64,000 nucleotides of DNA from the NCBI RefSeq assembly GCF_008831285.2, contig NC_045149.1, positions 10,940,417 to 11,004,416 on the forward strand, given 5' to 3'. Each line of letters opens with the position of its first letter. The stretch's first letter is position 1. The position numbers were made by a program, and so were the translations under genes. The notes beneath the pieces are model-generated. The model was not told where the DNA came from and made no database searches. It worked only from the letters and a program-made list of their open reading frames with translations. Below are positions 34,701 to 47,749 of the stretch, piece after piece. The stretch comes from Nymphaea colorata (Eukaryota > Streptophyta > Magnoliopsida > Nymphaeales > Nymphaeaceae).

Positions 34701-37200
34701 AAATGAACTCTCTTCAAATGATGTTGAACCCATTGATGAAACCATATTTGAAATTGGAATCCTAGATTGATTAGAATTTATCTCTTAAGCCACAAGTTGT
34801 AGTATCTAGATTTGGACAAGATAGAGTGGTTCAAGAATGTGATGAATTGTATGTTATGCATGTGCACTCTTTGAACTGAAGATGATAATACTCTATTGAA
34901 GTGTGCCTAATCACATTGATGCAAAGATGTCACAAATTTGACTCCTGAATTGTGAGAATTTAAGCTCAGAAGTTTGAACTAACACTAAGTGCTCTGGACA
35001 TTTGGGAGAAGTGAGTAAAAATATAAAATGAGCTAGCATGTTGTTAGCTCAACATTGGATGACTAGCCATAGATTATGAGAATTTCAGCTAGAACACTCA
35101 ATAATAGTAAAGAGAGAGTGACTACGATGTCAGGACAACTCTCTATAACTCAAATTAGGATGAGTGACTGGAAAACAACTTTGAAAATACTCCTCTAGCA
35201 TTGAAAAGACATTAACGCGAGCTCTATGGAGATTGACAAGGTGGCATTGCTGAGAATTTTGCAAATCACTAACTGAATGAGCTAGTTTTAGCTAAAACGA
35301 ATGGGTAATGAGAATTTTTCTTTGAAAATTGGAGGTATCCTCGAAACTGACATTGAAAAAGATTTCAAAGTGAAGTTGGTGTGGTCAACGTATGTTCTAA
35401 TGTGAAGAAGTAGCTGAATGGCAGCATAAATTGATTATTTTAATTTTACCAATTGTAAACTAAAACAATGGGTTGTGGAAGTTCCTGGTGATCTGCAATT
35501 ACAAGTATTTTCCATAATTGGTTGGTACAACATAATTCAAGAATTGCACAATTATTTCATGAAAATTGGACAAACTGTTGGGCAAAATGAGGTGTGATTA
35601 ATGCAAAATGGTCATTTTTTTGGCTGGTAGTAAATAGGGTCATTTGGGTCAGGCTGCCTAACATTTGGATTGTAAAATATATGTCTGCATGCTCTTTAGC
35701 CTTTGTATTTGAAAAATACTTGAGAAAATCAACACAAAATCTCGATTAAAATGAGCAAAATGGTCATTTTGGTCATAAAATTTTTGAGGTGTCTGCAGCC
35801 GAATCTCATCATGAAGTTATCTGTTGGACTCATTTTCCTACAATTTTTTGTGTGTTTTAAATTTCTGCTCTAACATTGGTAGACCATCACTTTTTTATCT
35901 GCGCATGTTTTCAAATTCTATAAAGTGCTTTGATTTTCTTTATGTAGAGAATCTACATACAAATTTTCAAGGTAAACTAATTAATTTGATACTTTGTTTA
36001 CCATTCCAAATATAGTGATGAAGTCATTAATGCAATTCCACTTCTGTGATTTTCTGCATATTTCTACCCTAAGTTTGCAATATCCTAACTCTTTATCCTA
36101 TGCATGTTTTTTTCATTATATAAATTCTTGTTGTTTCACTGTTATGCAAGTGTCTAGCTAGATGATGTGCATAGAGACAACTGAATACAAGATATGCAAG
36201 AGGAGATGAATTATCTGCACCATAGTATGATCTTGTGGATCTACTAAAATGACAGAAAGTGTTGTAGAACATGTGAGTCTTCAAGCTTAAGAAAGAAGGC
36301 CAAACCAAGTTTAGATCCTTCTCTTAAAGCTGGAAGAAGAGCTTGTTAGGTTAGGAAAAAAAAAACCCAAAACCCATTTTTTTCTTTATATAGTAGATTT
36401 TCATGTAAGAAATGGGAGAATCTTTCTTGGTGGGTGTGTAGAGGGAGACCACTAGGGAATGAAGGAGCACAAAAGAAAAAGAAGCAGCATTCTTTCTGTG
36501 GGACAAGGTCACTATGAAATTGAAGAGAAGAATAAGGATGCAATAGGTTGTGCTTTGTGTAGCTACATCAAGAGGAAAAAATGTGGGGAACACATGGGAA
36601 AGAGAAGAGGAGAAGAGAGATAGAGAAGAAGGGGGCAGCCACTTGGAGTCTTTTCTTTCAAGTGCCTTTCTTTCTTGATCTTTTTTTTTTCATTACTCAA
36701 TCTACCAAAACAATGTTGGTTTGCTGGTTTTGGATATATAAGAAAGCAATCTCTGGTGCATTGGTTTACCTTTTCACAGTGAAACCCTTGCGCCCATGGT
36801 TTTTTCTCGTTAAAATTACGTATTCATTTGTTTGTCTTGTTTTCTACATGATTTTGGTTTGTGTATCCTTTGTAAATATAGGTCATAATTCTAAATTTTC
36901 AATTTGCATGTCTCACACCAATTTTGCATGAATCACACAACATTTGCTGCTTGTATCACATGAAGTGTCACACATCATACAAGTTGTTGCATGTTTTGCA
37001 CTATAGATTTGCATGTGATGCACTACTCATGGTGCAACTTGAGGTACACCCAATCCACTTATTTGGAGCATAACAGGTGCAACCTTTCACAATAAAATGG
37101 TATCAAAACATGTGTTATGTAACAAACTGGTATCAGGGTACAATGTGCATATTTACTTCTAGCATTGGTCTTTGTGATAGAAAAGGTACAATATACATAT
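31701..37200. other. Long stretch without a recognisable gene
   Basis: AT-rich DNA, probably old transposon remains. AAAAACATGCACAAAGAGGG occurs twice (about 33590 and 33676). Around 33700-33760 there is a GGCTGGCCGGCCCTCAGCC palindrome followed by CTATTTATAATG. 34000-34440 is rich in repeated GATTTGG/GGTCTG phrases. The bare motif TGGTATC occurs at 37098 and 37128, but I found no LTR pair. No ORF shows a known domain. Confidence 0.4.
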
Positions 37201-37675
37201 TTACTTGAATGTCTTAACATTATATGAACACAACGAACATTTTTAACTTGCAGTCCTCACCATGGAGGATGATCTGCAAGAGAACAAAAAACGAGAGAGA
37301 AGTTCATATTGAGGAAGGAAGAATAAAGAGGTTGCTAGTGAAGAAAATTGGTGTCGAAGTAGAAATGGCAGGAATGTCATCAAAAGGAAACAACGGTGAG
37401 TTCTTAATGATGTCATTGTGCTTGCTTGTTCGTCTCTATTAAATGACAATGGAAATGGCTTCTATAGGGCTTTCTTTTATGGATGGACATTCAAAGGAAT
37501 CGAATGAGAACTTTCGAAGGAACTGAAGGTGAAGGTAGAGCACAAAAAGGAAGAAAATGTCGAGGCAATATGTATGGTGTGTCAAATCTCTATGACCTTT
37601 GCGGTGTTTCATATAATCAATACTATGTAATATAATATGGTCTTCATAGTACACCTAGTTGTTCACTAGCGCACT

Positions 37676-37935
37676 GTCTTATACATGAGATAATGATTGC
37701 ATAAGACAAGCTATGTGAGATCATCGACATAAGATAACGACCGAGTCTTAGTTAATGTCTAAGATGATGTGTATGATATAATGTGTGTGAGATAGTTTGC
37801 ATGAAATAATGTCTCCATGATATAATGTTTGAGGAAATGTGTGTAAAACAATGTACTTGAGATAAAGCGTATGAGACAATGAATGCGTGAGATAAAGTGT
37901 TTGAGTTTATGAATGAGGGAATGTGTATCAGATAA
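37676..37935 (+). repeat. GAGATAATG-type array, block 1
   Basis: Loose repeats of ATGAGATAATG, GTGAGATAAAG and related words, about 20-30 bp apart, just upstream of the FAR1-like pseudogene. Confidence 0.65.
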
Positions 37936-38089
37936 TATTCAATGTTATTCGATATATAGAGTTTATCTACTGCAGATAACACAGTATATGTAATATGGAC
38001 ATCATCAGATGGTGTTAAAGAAGAGAATGAGTCAGGCAGACAGGTTTTATCAGTTGGAGGTGTCACAGCGTACGTCACCTATTCATCAT

Positions 38090-39870
38090 CGGATGGCATG
38101 AAGAAGAGTTCGAGTCCTGTTGAGATGAAATATAATGATGAACATGCTCCAACTGTAAGAAAGTTCTACATTGAATACGAAGCATGTCAAAATTGGTTCA
38201 ATGTAAGAAAGTGTAAGAGTGACAAAAATACACAGAGCGTGGTAGTGAGAAGGTCATATATTTTAAAGTAAGTTGGACGAGATCAGCTCCATGTGCAAAA
38301 AGGCACATGATTGAGACAATGTGTGGTTGTGTGGCCAAATTGGTGATGGCAAGGCTTTCAAATGGAAATATTGCATTTGTGTATTCATGAGTGAACACAA
38401 CCATCCATGGGCACTTCCTCACCTAAGTCACATGTTGAGGTCACATCACAAATTATCAGCATCACATTTTGAAATAAGTGAGTTGGCTGATGATGCAGAT
38501 CTACCGCCGAGGAAGACATACAACCTTTTTATCAAACAAGATGGTGGTCATGAGAATGTCTCATTCACATGCATGGATCATACAAACTACTTGTGAAGAA
38601 AGAGGACAAAATAAATGAAAGAAGGAGAATTTATAACATTGGTTGTTTGCATTCAGAAAAAAATAAGCAAAGACACAAGTTTCTATAGTGCCATTTAGGT
38701 GGACGAGGATGGTTATGCCACAAATGCCTTCTAGTAAAATTCAAGGTCAACGGTAGATTATGGATGCTTCAGTAATCTCTCATTTTTCGTACAACTGTGA
38801 AGATCAATTTCTGTGGATGGCCTTCTCTCTGGTTTGTGGGAGTGAACTATCACTCAAAGAGTTGCATTATGCTTTAATCAGAATACTGAGACATTAGAGT
38901 GATTGTTCAAGGTATTCGCTAGGGCCATGAATAGGAAGCACCCTACAGTTGTACTTACAGATGGTGACAATGTGATAGCAGTTGTAGTGTCTATCGTATG
39001 ACCAGAAACACATCATCAACTGTGCTTGTGGCATATATTCCAAAATGCATCGATGAACATATGGTACACTCTAAATCAAAAGGCCGGCTTCAAAGACAGT
39101 ATTGCAAAATGCACCCTTGAGTGCAAAGTTGGTGAGACATTTGATAATACATAGAAACAAATGATTGAAGACAACCATGAATGATAAGCACACAAAGAGT
39201 ACATAGCATAAATGCAGCACTCACAATGAGAGTGTTCCCTTGGTTACAAATATATCAATTCATAGAACACTATGACATTTTTGGATAGTCATAGGGACTA
39301 TGAGCTCGAAAAAATGTAAAAGCATTTGTATCACAGCCTCAAACTCTGGGAATAAATATCCTAATCTAAGTTGCAGCTATGTAGATACCAATTGCATTTG
39401 AATAGTTTAAGAAAGAGGTCATTCAAACAACTAGTTGCAACATAGAATTACATGCATAGCAATCAAGTGACTGCACATATCAAATAATGTACTAGGGGAG
39501 AGATTCGACTACTATTAATGATGCGTATGTGACCTACCATGTTGAAACTGGTATTGTTGAATGTTCTTGTAAGAAATATGAATTTAAAGGTATTTTGTGT
39601 TGACATGTTTCAAAGACACTCGATTGGGAAAATATTAAAAAATTCTCTGATAGATACATCGTCAGAAGATTGACCAAAAATGCGAAGTTGGATATAATAA
39701 AGAGAAGTCCTGAAATTCCTTATGCTGATGGTCTTAAGTTTAGCAACACATCCCAATACAAGCATCTAAGTGGAACACTAAAGTATGTTGCAAACCTGGC
39801 AACAAGAAACAATCAAACTAATGAATACATGACACAGATAACAAAGGAAGCCTAGAGCATGTTTTGACAC
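38090..39870 (+). pseudogene. FAR1/FRS-like (Mutator-type transposase) pseudogene, plus strand
   Basis: The DNA-binding part (KFYIEYEACQNWFNVRKCKS) lies at about 38160-38230. The linker with the diagnostic EHNH, LRSHHKLSASHF and KQDGGHENVSFT is in 38321-38596. MULE core fragments include GWPSLWFVGVN-like sequence near 38820, a decayed TDGDN region near 38950, and CLWHIFQNASMNIWY near 39025-39070. A SWIM zinc finger (VECSCKKYEFKGILC, stop, H) is at about 39550-39605, followed by YIVRRLTKNAKLDI. A C-terminal open stretch continues to 39855. Several frameshifts and stops make it non-functional. It belongs to the same family as the pseudogene at 24.5-27.3 kb but a different subfamily, with little similarity at DNA level. 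Confidence 0.82.
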
Positions 39871-40559
39871 TATGTTGTGACAGTGATGCAGTCAATAAAA
39901 GCCAGCTCAAAAAAGTAACTCCCATCACCACTCATCCTTTGGAGAAGGGAAGCAATAGTTTTGGTATGAATATAGTGTTCGAAAAGTCAAGGATCAATGT
40001 TTTAAAGTACAATAAAACAACCCATCAATGGTTTGAAGAGGAACACATTACATGATAAGAGTCGATGTAGGGCAAAAAATGTATTGGAAAAACAAGGTAA
40101 AAAAAGGAAGAAAAGGCAACAAAGTGATCCTTAAGGACATGAGTATGTTTTGTTAAAAGTGCTCCAGTTGAGACTTGTATGTTATGCACATCTATGCAAG
40201 AGTTTTATGATCGTAGTGATTTTGAATAACTCTTGGTAAATTTTTATATCATACGTATTTCTTGCCAATTATATGTTTTAACTATAAGCACAATTTGACA
40301 ATCGAAGATGTGCAATTGTTACAAAGTCACATGAATTTAGTTGGTCCTCTTATGCACTATTTTGGACAAGAACTTAGTATCTAATTCTTTCAATGATATT
40401 CGATGCAATGTGGAATATGATATCTATGGCCATGTGTAGGACAGTAAACAAGCATTTGGAATGTACACTGTAATGTTAATTATTGGCTGATACAACTTAA
40501 ATAATTTTCATAAATTAACAAACATTATCCACTACTTCTTTGAGTCAATGAGTGTATGT

Positions 40560-41235
40560 TAGAGATAACCACCATCTGTCAGTAGTGTGAGATAATAAGT
40601 GAATTTTAACATAATGATTAATGGTCTAATGAGGACCGTCTATTGACTGTGTGAGATAATTAGTTTTTGTTAGTGGTGTAAGATAATGAGTGTCTATTAG
40701 ACATATGGAACATCTTTTAATGGTGAGAGTTAAGTAGTGTTGTTAGTGGTGTGAGATAATGATGGTCTGTAAATAGAGTGAGATAAGGAATATTTGTAAA
40801 TGGTATGAGATAATAAGTATTTGTTAGTGACATAACAAGTATCTATAATTGATAACTATCGTCTGTTATGGTGTGAGATAACGAGTGTCTGTTAACAGAA
40901 TGTTTAATGGTTTGAGATAAGGATCGTGTGTAAATAGTGTAAGATAATGAGTATCTATTGGTAGGGTTAGATAGTAAGTGTCTATTAAAGATAACCACCG
41001 TTTTTTAATGGTGTGAGATAATAAATGTCTGTTAGAGATAACCACTGTCTGTTAGTCATGTGAGATAACAAGTATCTATTAACTGAGTAATTAAATAATT
41101 TTAGATAAGGATTATCTATTGATAGTGTGAGAAAATGAGTGTTTGCTACTAGTGTGAGATAACGAGTTTCTATTAGTGGTGTGAGATAATGACCATCTGT
41201 TAGTGGTAAGAGATAACTACTGTCTGTTACAACTT
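40560..41235 (+). repeat. GTGTGAGATAATGAGTGTCTGTTA array, block 2
   Basis: Roughly 25 diverged copies of a unit of about 27 bp (GTGTGAGATAATGAGTGTCT plus GTTAGTG). Other variants carry AACCACCATCTGTTAG. The long minus-strand ORF through it (40985-41308) is a repeat artefact. Confidence 0.85.
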
Positions 41236-44200
41236 TTGAAAATATTTGAGATTGGATAAATACAATCTTAACAAGTGTTCCATATTGCTTTAAAAAGGCT
41301 TTACACATCTATTTTCAAGGCATGCTTTTAAGCGACAAGATGCATGTTTCCAAGTGATTTTCTAATTATCATGTAAACATCAACTAGGGTAAAGTTAGGT
41401 GTTTTCCACTCGTTATCTCATGTATGTATTTCATCATGAACACATTGCAGTCATAATTGTTTGTATGCTATGGATTTTTAATTGGAGTAAGCTTGTAGTC
41501 TCAAAACAATTTGAGGTTGAAGACATCATTCATGCAACAGTACTGGAGAAGACCAAACACATAAGTCATCGTAATCACACTTAAGGTTAAACTGCATACT
41601 GTCGTGATGGCTAAAGGATGTCTCATATATCTATGTTTGTTTTTGCATGTTGTGGATAACATATAGTACCCAATTGTTTTAATTTTTCACACACAAGGAA
41701 GTAAGAGCAGGAACACAAAGGGTGTTACAAAACAGAAAGGGAAAAACAAAGGGAGTAAGGGACAAACAAACCAATCAAGTTAGGGAAAAACAGATTCACT
41801 GACAATCATTTTAACTTCAGCAAGCCTCTTATCTCCAATGCCTGGATCGATCTTAATGTTGTCTAGCGCAGCACTCACATTTGAATGTGTTATTGGATGG
41901 AAAACAATTTTCTATTATTGTTGTCTGTGTGACGTGTATTTTTTGTATATCAATAATATAATGGAACATGTAAAATGAAAGATAAGTACCATAAAAGATG
42001 ATTTTGTAGAAAACCTTTCATGGTAGTTGTTCGTACTATGCTCTAAAGGTTCAACAAAATAATCGATACTAATATTGCTGATTTGTTGGCAACGGCAAAA
42101 ATCCTCCATGTAGACAACAAATAGATTGTTGTTAAGTCGTCGAATACAACACCTTGTTATAGTCACCATTGTAGAACTAGAACTCACAGTGATGTTATAT
42201 ACAACAGATAAGGCAGATATTTTAAATGGACAAGTTAGCCATATTACCTATTCTCAAGCCAGTTGGAATTGCTGGTTTCTTCATGACCAGCGACTTTTTT
42301 TGTGGAACGTGTCGTTTTCATTGGGCTGACTGATATTTTGCCATGGTCAAGGGTTTTCTTCTACCTAGCCATTGATTATCTATTTGGGTGATGGATTTTT
42401 CTCGATGGGCTTGTTACCAAAGACGGTCATTCTTACTGGAGTCAGTCAATACTTCTCTAATAAGATTGGCATAAATAGATTTTTTGGTATCCTACCCCTT
42501 TTAAGAGGAAACCCCCTTTTTCATATCTCGTCAGTTTTGAAAGAAAATAGACCAGCCGCCTTTTTTTCTTGTATGTCCTTTTCAAAGTAAACTTTTGAAA
42601 TTCAAATATATTTACACATGTTTGTTATCTCATAACATTATTGAAGATTAATTTGATTACGAAACATATAACTTGGTATTGCCTACGTAATTGTTATGTT
42701 GTTTGTCATTGATCATCATCTAAATCTTATATGTGGATATTATATTTAAACAAATGTAAGCTAATGAAGATTGACTCGATTAAGTTGATTACAGACATAT
42801 AACTTGGTATGTTCATATAATTATTGTGTTGATGTTATTTATCATCAATCGTTGTCTAAGTATTACATATAGAGGTTATATTTAAACACCTACATTAATG
42901 AAGATTGATTATATTGATTTGATTTCCAATGTATAACTTACTATTGTCTATGTAACTGCCATAACAAAGAAACCTTATGTAAGCACAACATAGAACATTC
43001 TTAGCGTTATATTGTGTACACCACTACAACACAATTTGCAAAGTACAATGAAACAATGTCATTCGGCTGCATTTAATGGAGTCATTGATTACTTCAACTA
43101 CATAGAATTAAAGTTGTCAGTAACTACAAAAACAATTTGCTCATTAGTATTCATTGTACTATCACATGTGTACTCTTGCCATGTAAATGTCAAGGTACCA
43201 TTACAATAAATGTTGTACTGTCATGTACTCCAACTATAGCAATGCGGTCATGAATCAGTGTACTATCGCATGTAGATGTTGGCGGGTGCATTAAGTATGC
43301 CATGGTAGGAAGAATTTGGACTATATTCATAAATAAATGACTATGTAGCATGCTATCGTGTTTGACAAGGTGAAAGCAATGAAGAAGGTGAAATGAAAGC
43401 TGTTAGTGATGGGATACATCCGATTGTCCATGAGCTCTGCCTAGATAAATGGATAAGTAATATTATAGGTACTCTATAGCCTCATATCATAAGGAAATAC
43501 AATAGTGGATCATTTCATCCTTTGTCTTCTCCTCACAGGTTTTGCACAATGCAATAGAGTTAATGCAACAAAGAGTAATGAATGAAAAGTACTAAATTCT
43601 CAGTCTTTATGTCATGTCACATTCTGCAATACATTTACTCCTTACTTGTTATTGATACATTATTTATGGCCTTGTGTGACGTTGTTCAAAGCGTAGTCCA
43701 CTAGATGCCCTTCAATTCTGGTTTTGTGCATGCTAGAATAATGTTTTCATACCCCCAACTGTTCTGATCATTTGAAGTTGCATGTATTCAATAGATTACC
43801 AACAGATACATCAGATATTCTCACACACCTCATTTATACTCATATCTCACATTTTATACTACATGTCATGATTCCTGCATTGTGGGAAGAGTGCCATCAT
43901 TGGGTACACTATGTGCTTGACATGCATAAGATTGTTTTCTTATAATACAATTCATTAGAAATATATAGATCAGTACATCTTGATTTGATGTTCATGAAAG
44001 ATTTTTAAAGAGCGAATTTGAATCAACATGTCTTAGCGGCACTTTTTTCATAGGAGGAAAGCTCGCCACTCGAACAATGGATATGAATGTGATGTATTTG
44101 TCACCAGATACATGAAAGCAATTTGTAATGACATCAAATTAGTTTTTGATTGTGTATGTAGCAGATAGACATCACATATTTCATTCAGGGTGTTATTTTC

Positions 44201-44464
44201 TTATTTACAAACAGGTTATTTTTTCTTCACAAAATGATATACCACATCAAAAACAAAAAAAGCCGTGACGACTTGGTGAACTCCATCATGTCGATGACAG
44301 CAAATAGAAAAAACACAAAGAAGAAAAAAATAGAAAGCAACATGAATAATATATTTTGTGTCTAGAAAAATGAAGAAGAAAATAAAAAGAAATGACATAG
44401 TGTATTTTGCATCAAACAAAGTGGTTGTTACTATTGAAAAACAATCATTATCTTAGACAATTAA
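41236..44464. other. 3.2 kb between inverted arrays, no recognised gene
   Basis: AT-rich. Small ORFs (for example 42372-42590 and 43012-43209) have no recognisable domain. The stretch is bounded by array block 2 (plus sense) and block 3 (complementary sense). Confidence 0.4.
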
Positions 44465-44870
44465 CATACAAGTGTCACACCATTAATAGACACTCGTTAT
44501 GTAATACCATTAGCAAATACTCGTTATGTAATACCATTATCTCACACCATTAATAGATACCCCTTATGTAATACGATTAATAGACACTCGTTATGTAATA
44601 TCATTAAAAAATACTCATTATGTCATAGTATTATCTCACCATTAATAGACACTCATTATATAATACCATTATCTCATACTATTTTTAAACAATCGTGAAA
44701 TCATCTCAAACCATTAATAGACATTTGTTATCTTACATCATAGACATGTGGTCATTATCATTCTTAAACAATTATCATCTCATCTCACACCATTAACAGA
44801 CATTCGTTGTCTCACACCATGAGACATTCGTTGTCTCAAACCATGAGACATTCGTTGTCTCACACCACGG
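44465..44870 (-). repeat. Array block 3 (complementary orientation)
   Basis: Repeats of CTCACACCATTAATAGACAC plus TCGTTATGTAATACCATT, the reverse complement of the block 2 unit. Confidence 0.85.
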
Positions 44871-44889
44871 GCAAACCATCCTTGACATT

Positions 44890-45200
44890 TTTAAACAGTC
44901 GTTACATGAGATAACAATAGGAGTACAAATAACATGTCCTATAGTCTCTGAAATAACAACAAGGGCATGACCTAGTGAAACAGATAGCTGCTGAGCTATT
45001 GACAAAGGCATGAAATAATGAAACAGATCTTATAGTGTCTAAGTTAATGACAGGGGCACCTATTAACAAAACAGGTCCTTTGGCATTTGAGATAACGAAA
45101 TGAGTCTGACATAACAAAAAGGGTGAGACCAAATAACATGTCATATAGCTTCTGAGATAACGAAAGGGGTATAAGATAACGAAATGTGCAAGACCAGAAA
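44890..45200 (+). repeat. Array block 4 (plus orientation variant)
   Basis: Repeats of GAGATAACGAAANGGGT with TCCTATAG and AACATGTC phrases. This is the same variant as in block 6. Confidence 0.8.
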
Positions 45201-45239
45201 ACACATTATCTCCCCATGGACAAACGGTCCTTACTTTTA

Positions 45240-45590
45240 AGCAGTTGTGTCTCACACCATTAATAGACATTCTTGATCGCACACCATTGACAAATGGTTC
45301 TTATTATTTTGAAACAATCATGATCTCATCTCACACCATTAATAGACATTCTTCATCGCACACCATTGACAACTGGTCCTTATTATTTTGGAACAATCAT
45401 GATCTCATCTCATACCATTAATAGACATTTGTTATCTCACACCATGGACATACACCCCTTTATTATTTTTAAATAGTCTCGTTATCTCATCTAATAATAT
45501 TCATAAACATCTATTATCTCACACAATGCCCAAACGGTCTTTATCTCACACCATAGATAGACATTATAAAGCACACCAATAAACACAATT
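45240..45590 (-). repeat. Array block 5 (complementary orientation)
   Basis: CTCACACCATTAATAGACATT and CAAACGGTCCTTAT repeats, complementary to the block 2 type. Confidence 0.8.
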
Positions 45591-46734
45591 AATATTAGTA
45601 ATATATGTTTATTATCGATCATCTTGTTTATGGCATTTTGTTTTTGATAGATTCTGATTCAATGTGCTGATTTTGTGAGTCAAAAGGGCAATTGTCTAAT
45701 CAATGTGTTTATAACTAATAACAATATGACTTGCCCATCAAGGATAGGATGCTGGCATGCAGTCTCCACATGCTTCTGTGCTTGTTTGCTGTGGATCTTC
45801 CTAACAAAATGCTCATAGGATTGTTTTCTACGGATCTCCCTCTGACCTTGCTTCTACATCATTGTTGATGTTGATGATGGAGTTGATTATGATGATGAGA
45901 CATGATATGCATCTGTGGATTATGATCGATGCAAGTAAGTTTCTCCATATGCAAATGGTGATCGAGATGGAAAATTTATTGTTGTTGTGAATGGTGAATG
46001 ACGAGGGGGCCACTCAATCAATTGGGGTACTTGAGGATGCACTACATCTCAATACTGCTCATTATACCATGGTGTAAACCTGCAGAGCAACTTGACATGA
46101 TTGCATGATAGCTCAAGCACTTTTACAATATTCCAATTAGTCTTTTTTCTAATGTTGTATGGTGTAAACCACACCTACATACAAATGGAACATTTTGTAA
46201 GTATTCCAATATTCTTATCAAGCAAACTATTAAGTACTATTTGGTAAATAGACCTATTCATTTGAAGATTCAATATGATTGATCTGGATGCACTTAACAT
46301 GGCAAACTCTAGGACTGATATCTCTCCACTGTGTGTGTAATGGTCGTGCCTCTGGAAATGAATGGTCTACAATGATATAATAGAAAGTATGTACTCCCAC
46401 ATTTAGAACTGCAGTGCAAGTCAAGACATTACAAGATATGCGAGTGTTTTTTCCAATAAATTAACTTGATGAACACACTATCAGTGCCTACATCAAGAAC
46501 CAAAATCCTCTCACAGACGCAACAATGTTCTTCAATTGCTTCAGTTAGCTACACAAATGCATAAACATAGCTGCCCCAAAGCATAACTATGCATCAAGTC
46601 AAAATCTTCCAAGAATTGGTTGTCTCGCCAGCTTATTATCGAGCCCGAGTTGTCACTAAATAGACAAATGGAAAATAAATAAAGAATAAAAGAACTCAAT
46701 GCTTGGTCTGCTTCATGTGATGGTGCATCCTGAT
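45591..46734. other. No recognised gene; possible downstream part of PMD pseudogene
   Basis: AT-rich. It lies 3' (minus sense) of the plant-mobile-domain fragment. I could not align it to the family. Confidence 0.35.
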
Positions 46735-47130
46735 TTACATGGTCATGTTGATTGACATCCCCTCAAATCTAACAACATTCTCAAACTCATAATCTGTCAA
46801 CTCCAGGAGATTGTTTCTCTTCCCACTCAAAGTGTGGTTGGATGTCCAAAACACAGGTTTTTTGTGAATTCTCATATCAAACATCCTATCAACATCTTTT
46901 AGGGTAATCATCATCTCAAATTCATTGAACATGAATGTGTGTGTTCGAGTATCTTACTTTTGAGTTAAAGTGTACAAGGGACTCCATTGGATTTCCACAA
47001 AGCCATGGGCCAACAGCCCATTGAATTTCATTTTCTTCAGTCTCTTCTTCCAGAAGTTTGAGATCATCTCGTACAATTTGACAATAAAATGCCACTGGTA
47101 GTGCCCTTATTTCTGTGACACCATACTAAT
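46735..47130 (-). pseudogene. Plant mobile domain (PMD) protein fragment
   Basis: The minus-strand reading frame near 47100-46970 gives YEMISNFWKKRLKKMKF and a hydrophobic stretch. After a frameshift, 46932-46735 gives FNEFEMMITLKDVDRMFDMR with IHKKP. The pattern of a TFxFxxxEMTITLxDV strand followed by a G/D-hR-hxGxP turn is the hallmark of the aminotransferase-like/plant mobile domain, known in MAIN/MAIL proteins and many transposon-borne relatives. Only the N-terminal half is recognisable. It points toward the FAR1-like gene (convergent). Confidence 0.6.
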
Positions 47131-47334
47131 GTCAAATGCATTATCAAACACAGAAACTTTAGTCACAAATAGTTGAATAAACATTCATTATCAAACAAGG
47201 GAAACGTCATAGATTACTTACAATGACATCACACATTCGCCTCCTTTTAGACTTTTTTGTTTTTCTTTGCCTAGTACTTCTAATTTTTGTGCAGCTTCCT
47301 TCTGGACAACTATTCCATGTTGCTCTCTCACAAT

Positions 47335-47556
47335 CTATTCACCATCTACTTCCTCTCTCCTAAAGGGGTTGGTCAAGGGAATGAAGATATCCTCTACCCT
47401 ATCCACTATCAGCTCCACAAATGCTTCCTCTACTTCCTCCAACATTTGATTTTCCTCCCCGATCTCAAGTTTCAATTCCTCCATGCTGGTCTTTCTCATT
47501 GCTTCTACGACTTTTGCCTCCTCAATTGGATTTTTCCCTTCATTTTCTTTCTCCAT
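47335..47556 (-). other. Glutamate-rich ORF upstream of the PMD fragment
   Basis: 73 codons, strongly acidic (EEAKVVEAMRKTSMEELKLE). It could be a 5' exon or linker of the PMD pseudogene or chance; no family is recognised. Confidence 0.3.
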
Positions 47557-47749
47557 CTATACCACAACAGTAGCTTTAGCTGTCCTACCCTCTGCTGGTT
47601 CTACCGACTCATTATTCACAACTACCAATCCATCTTTTACCAAGTTCTTTATATTTGGTCATGTTCAACTTCACACCAATAGACCACGTACAACGGAAGG
47701 TCAATGTGATACTCTTCCATATGGATTGAATAAATAGACAAAGTCGATC

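Noticed and set aside
37098-37140. Two TGGTATC motifs 30 bp apart, possible primer-binding site
   Set aside because: Neither is preceded by a recognisable LTR end, and no partner LTR was found.
40985-41308. 107-codon minus ORF with repeated YLTPL words
   Set aside because: It is a translation of the GAGATAA array; the same applies to ORFs at 44793-45282 and 47649-48557.
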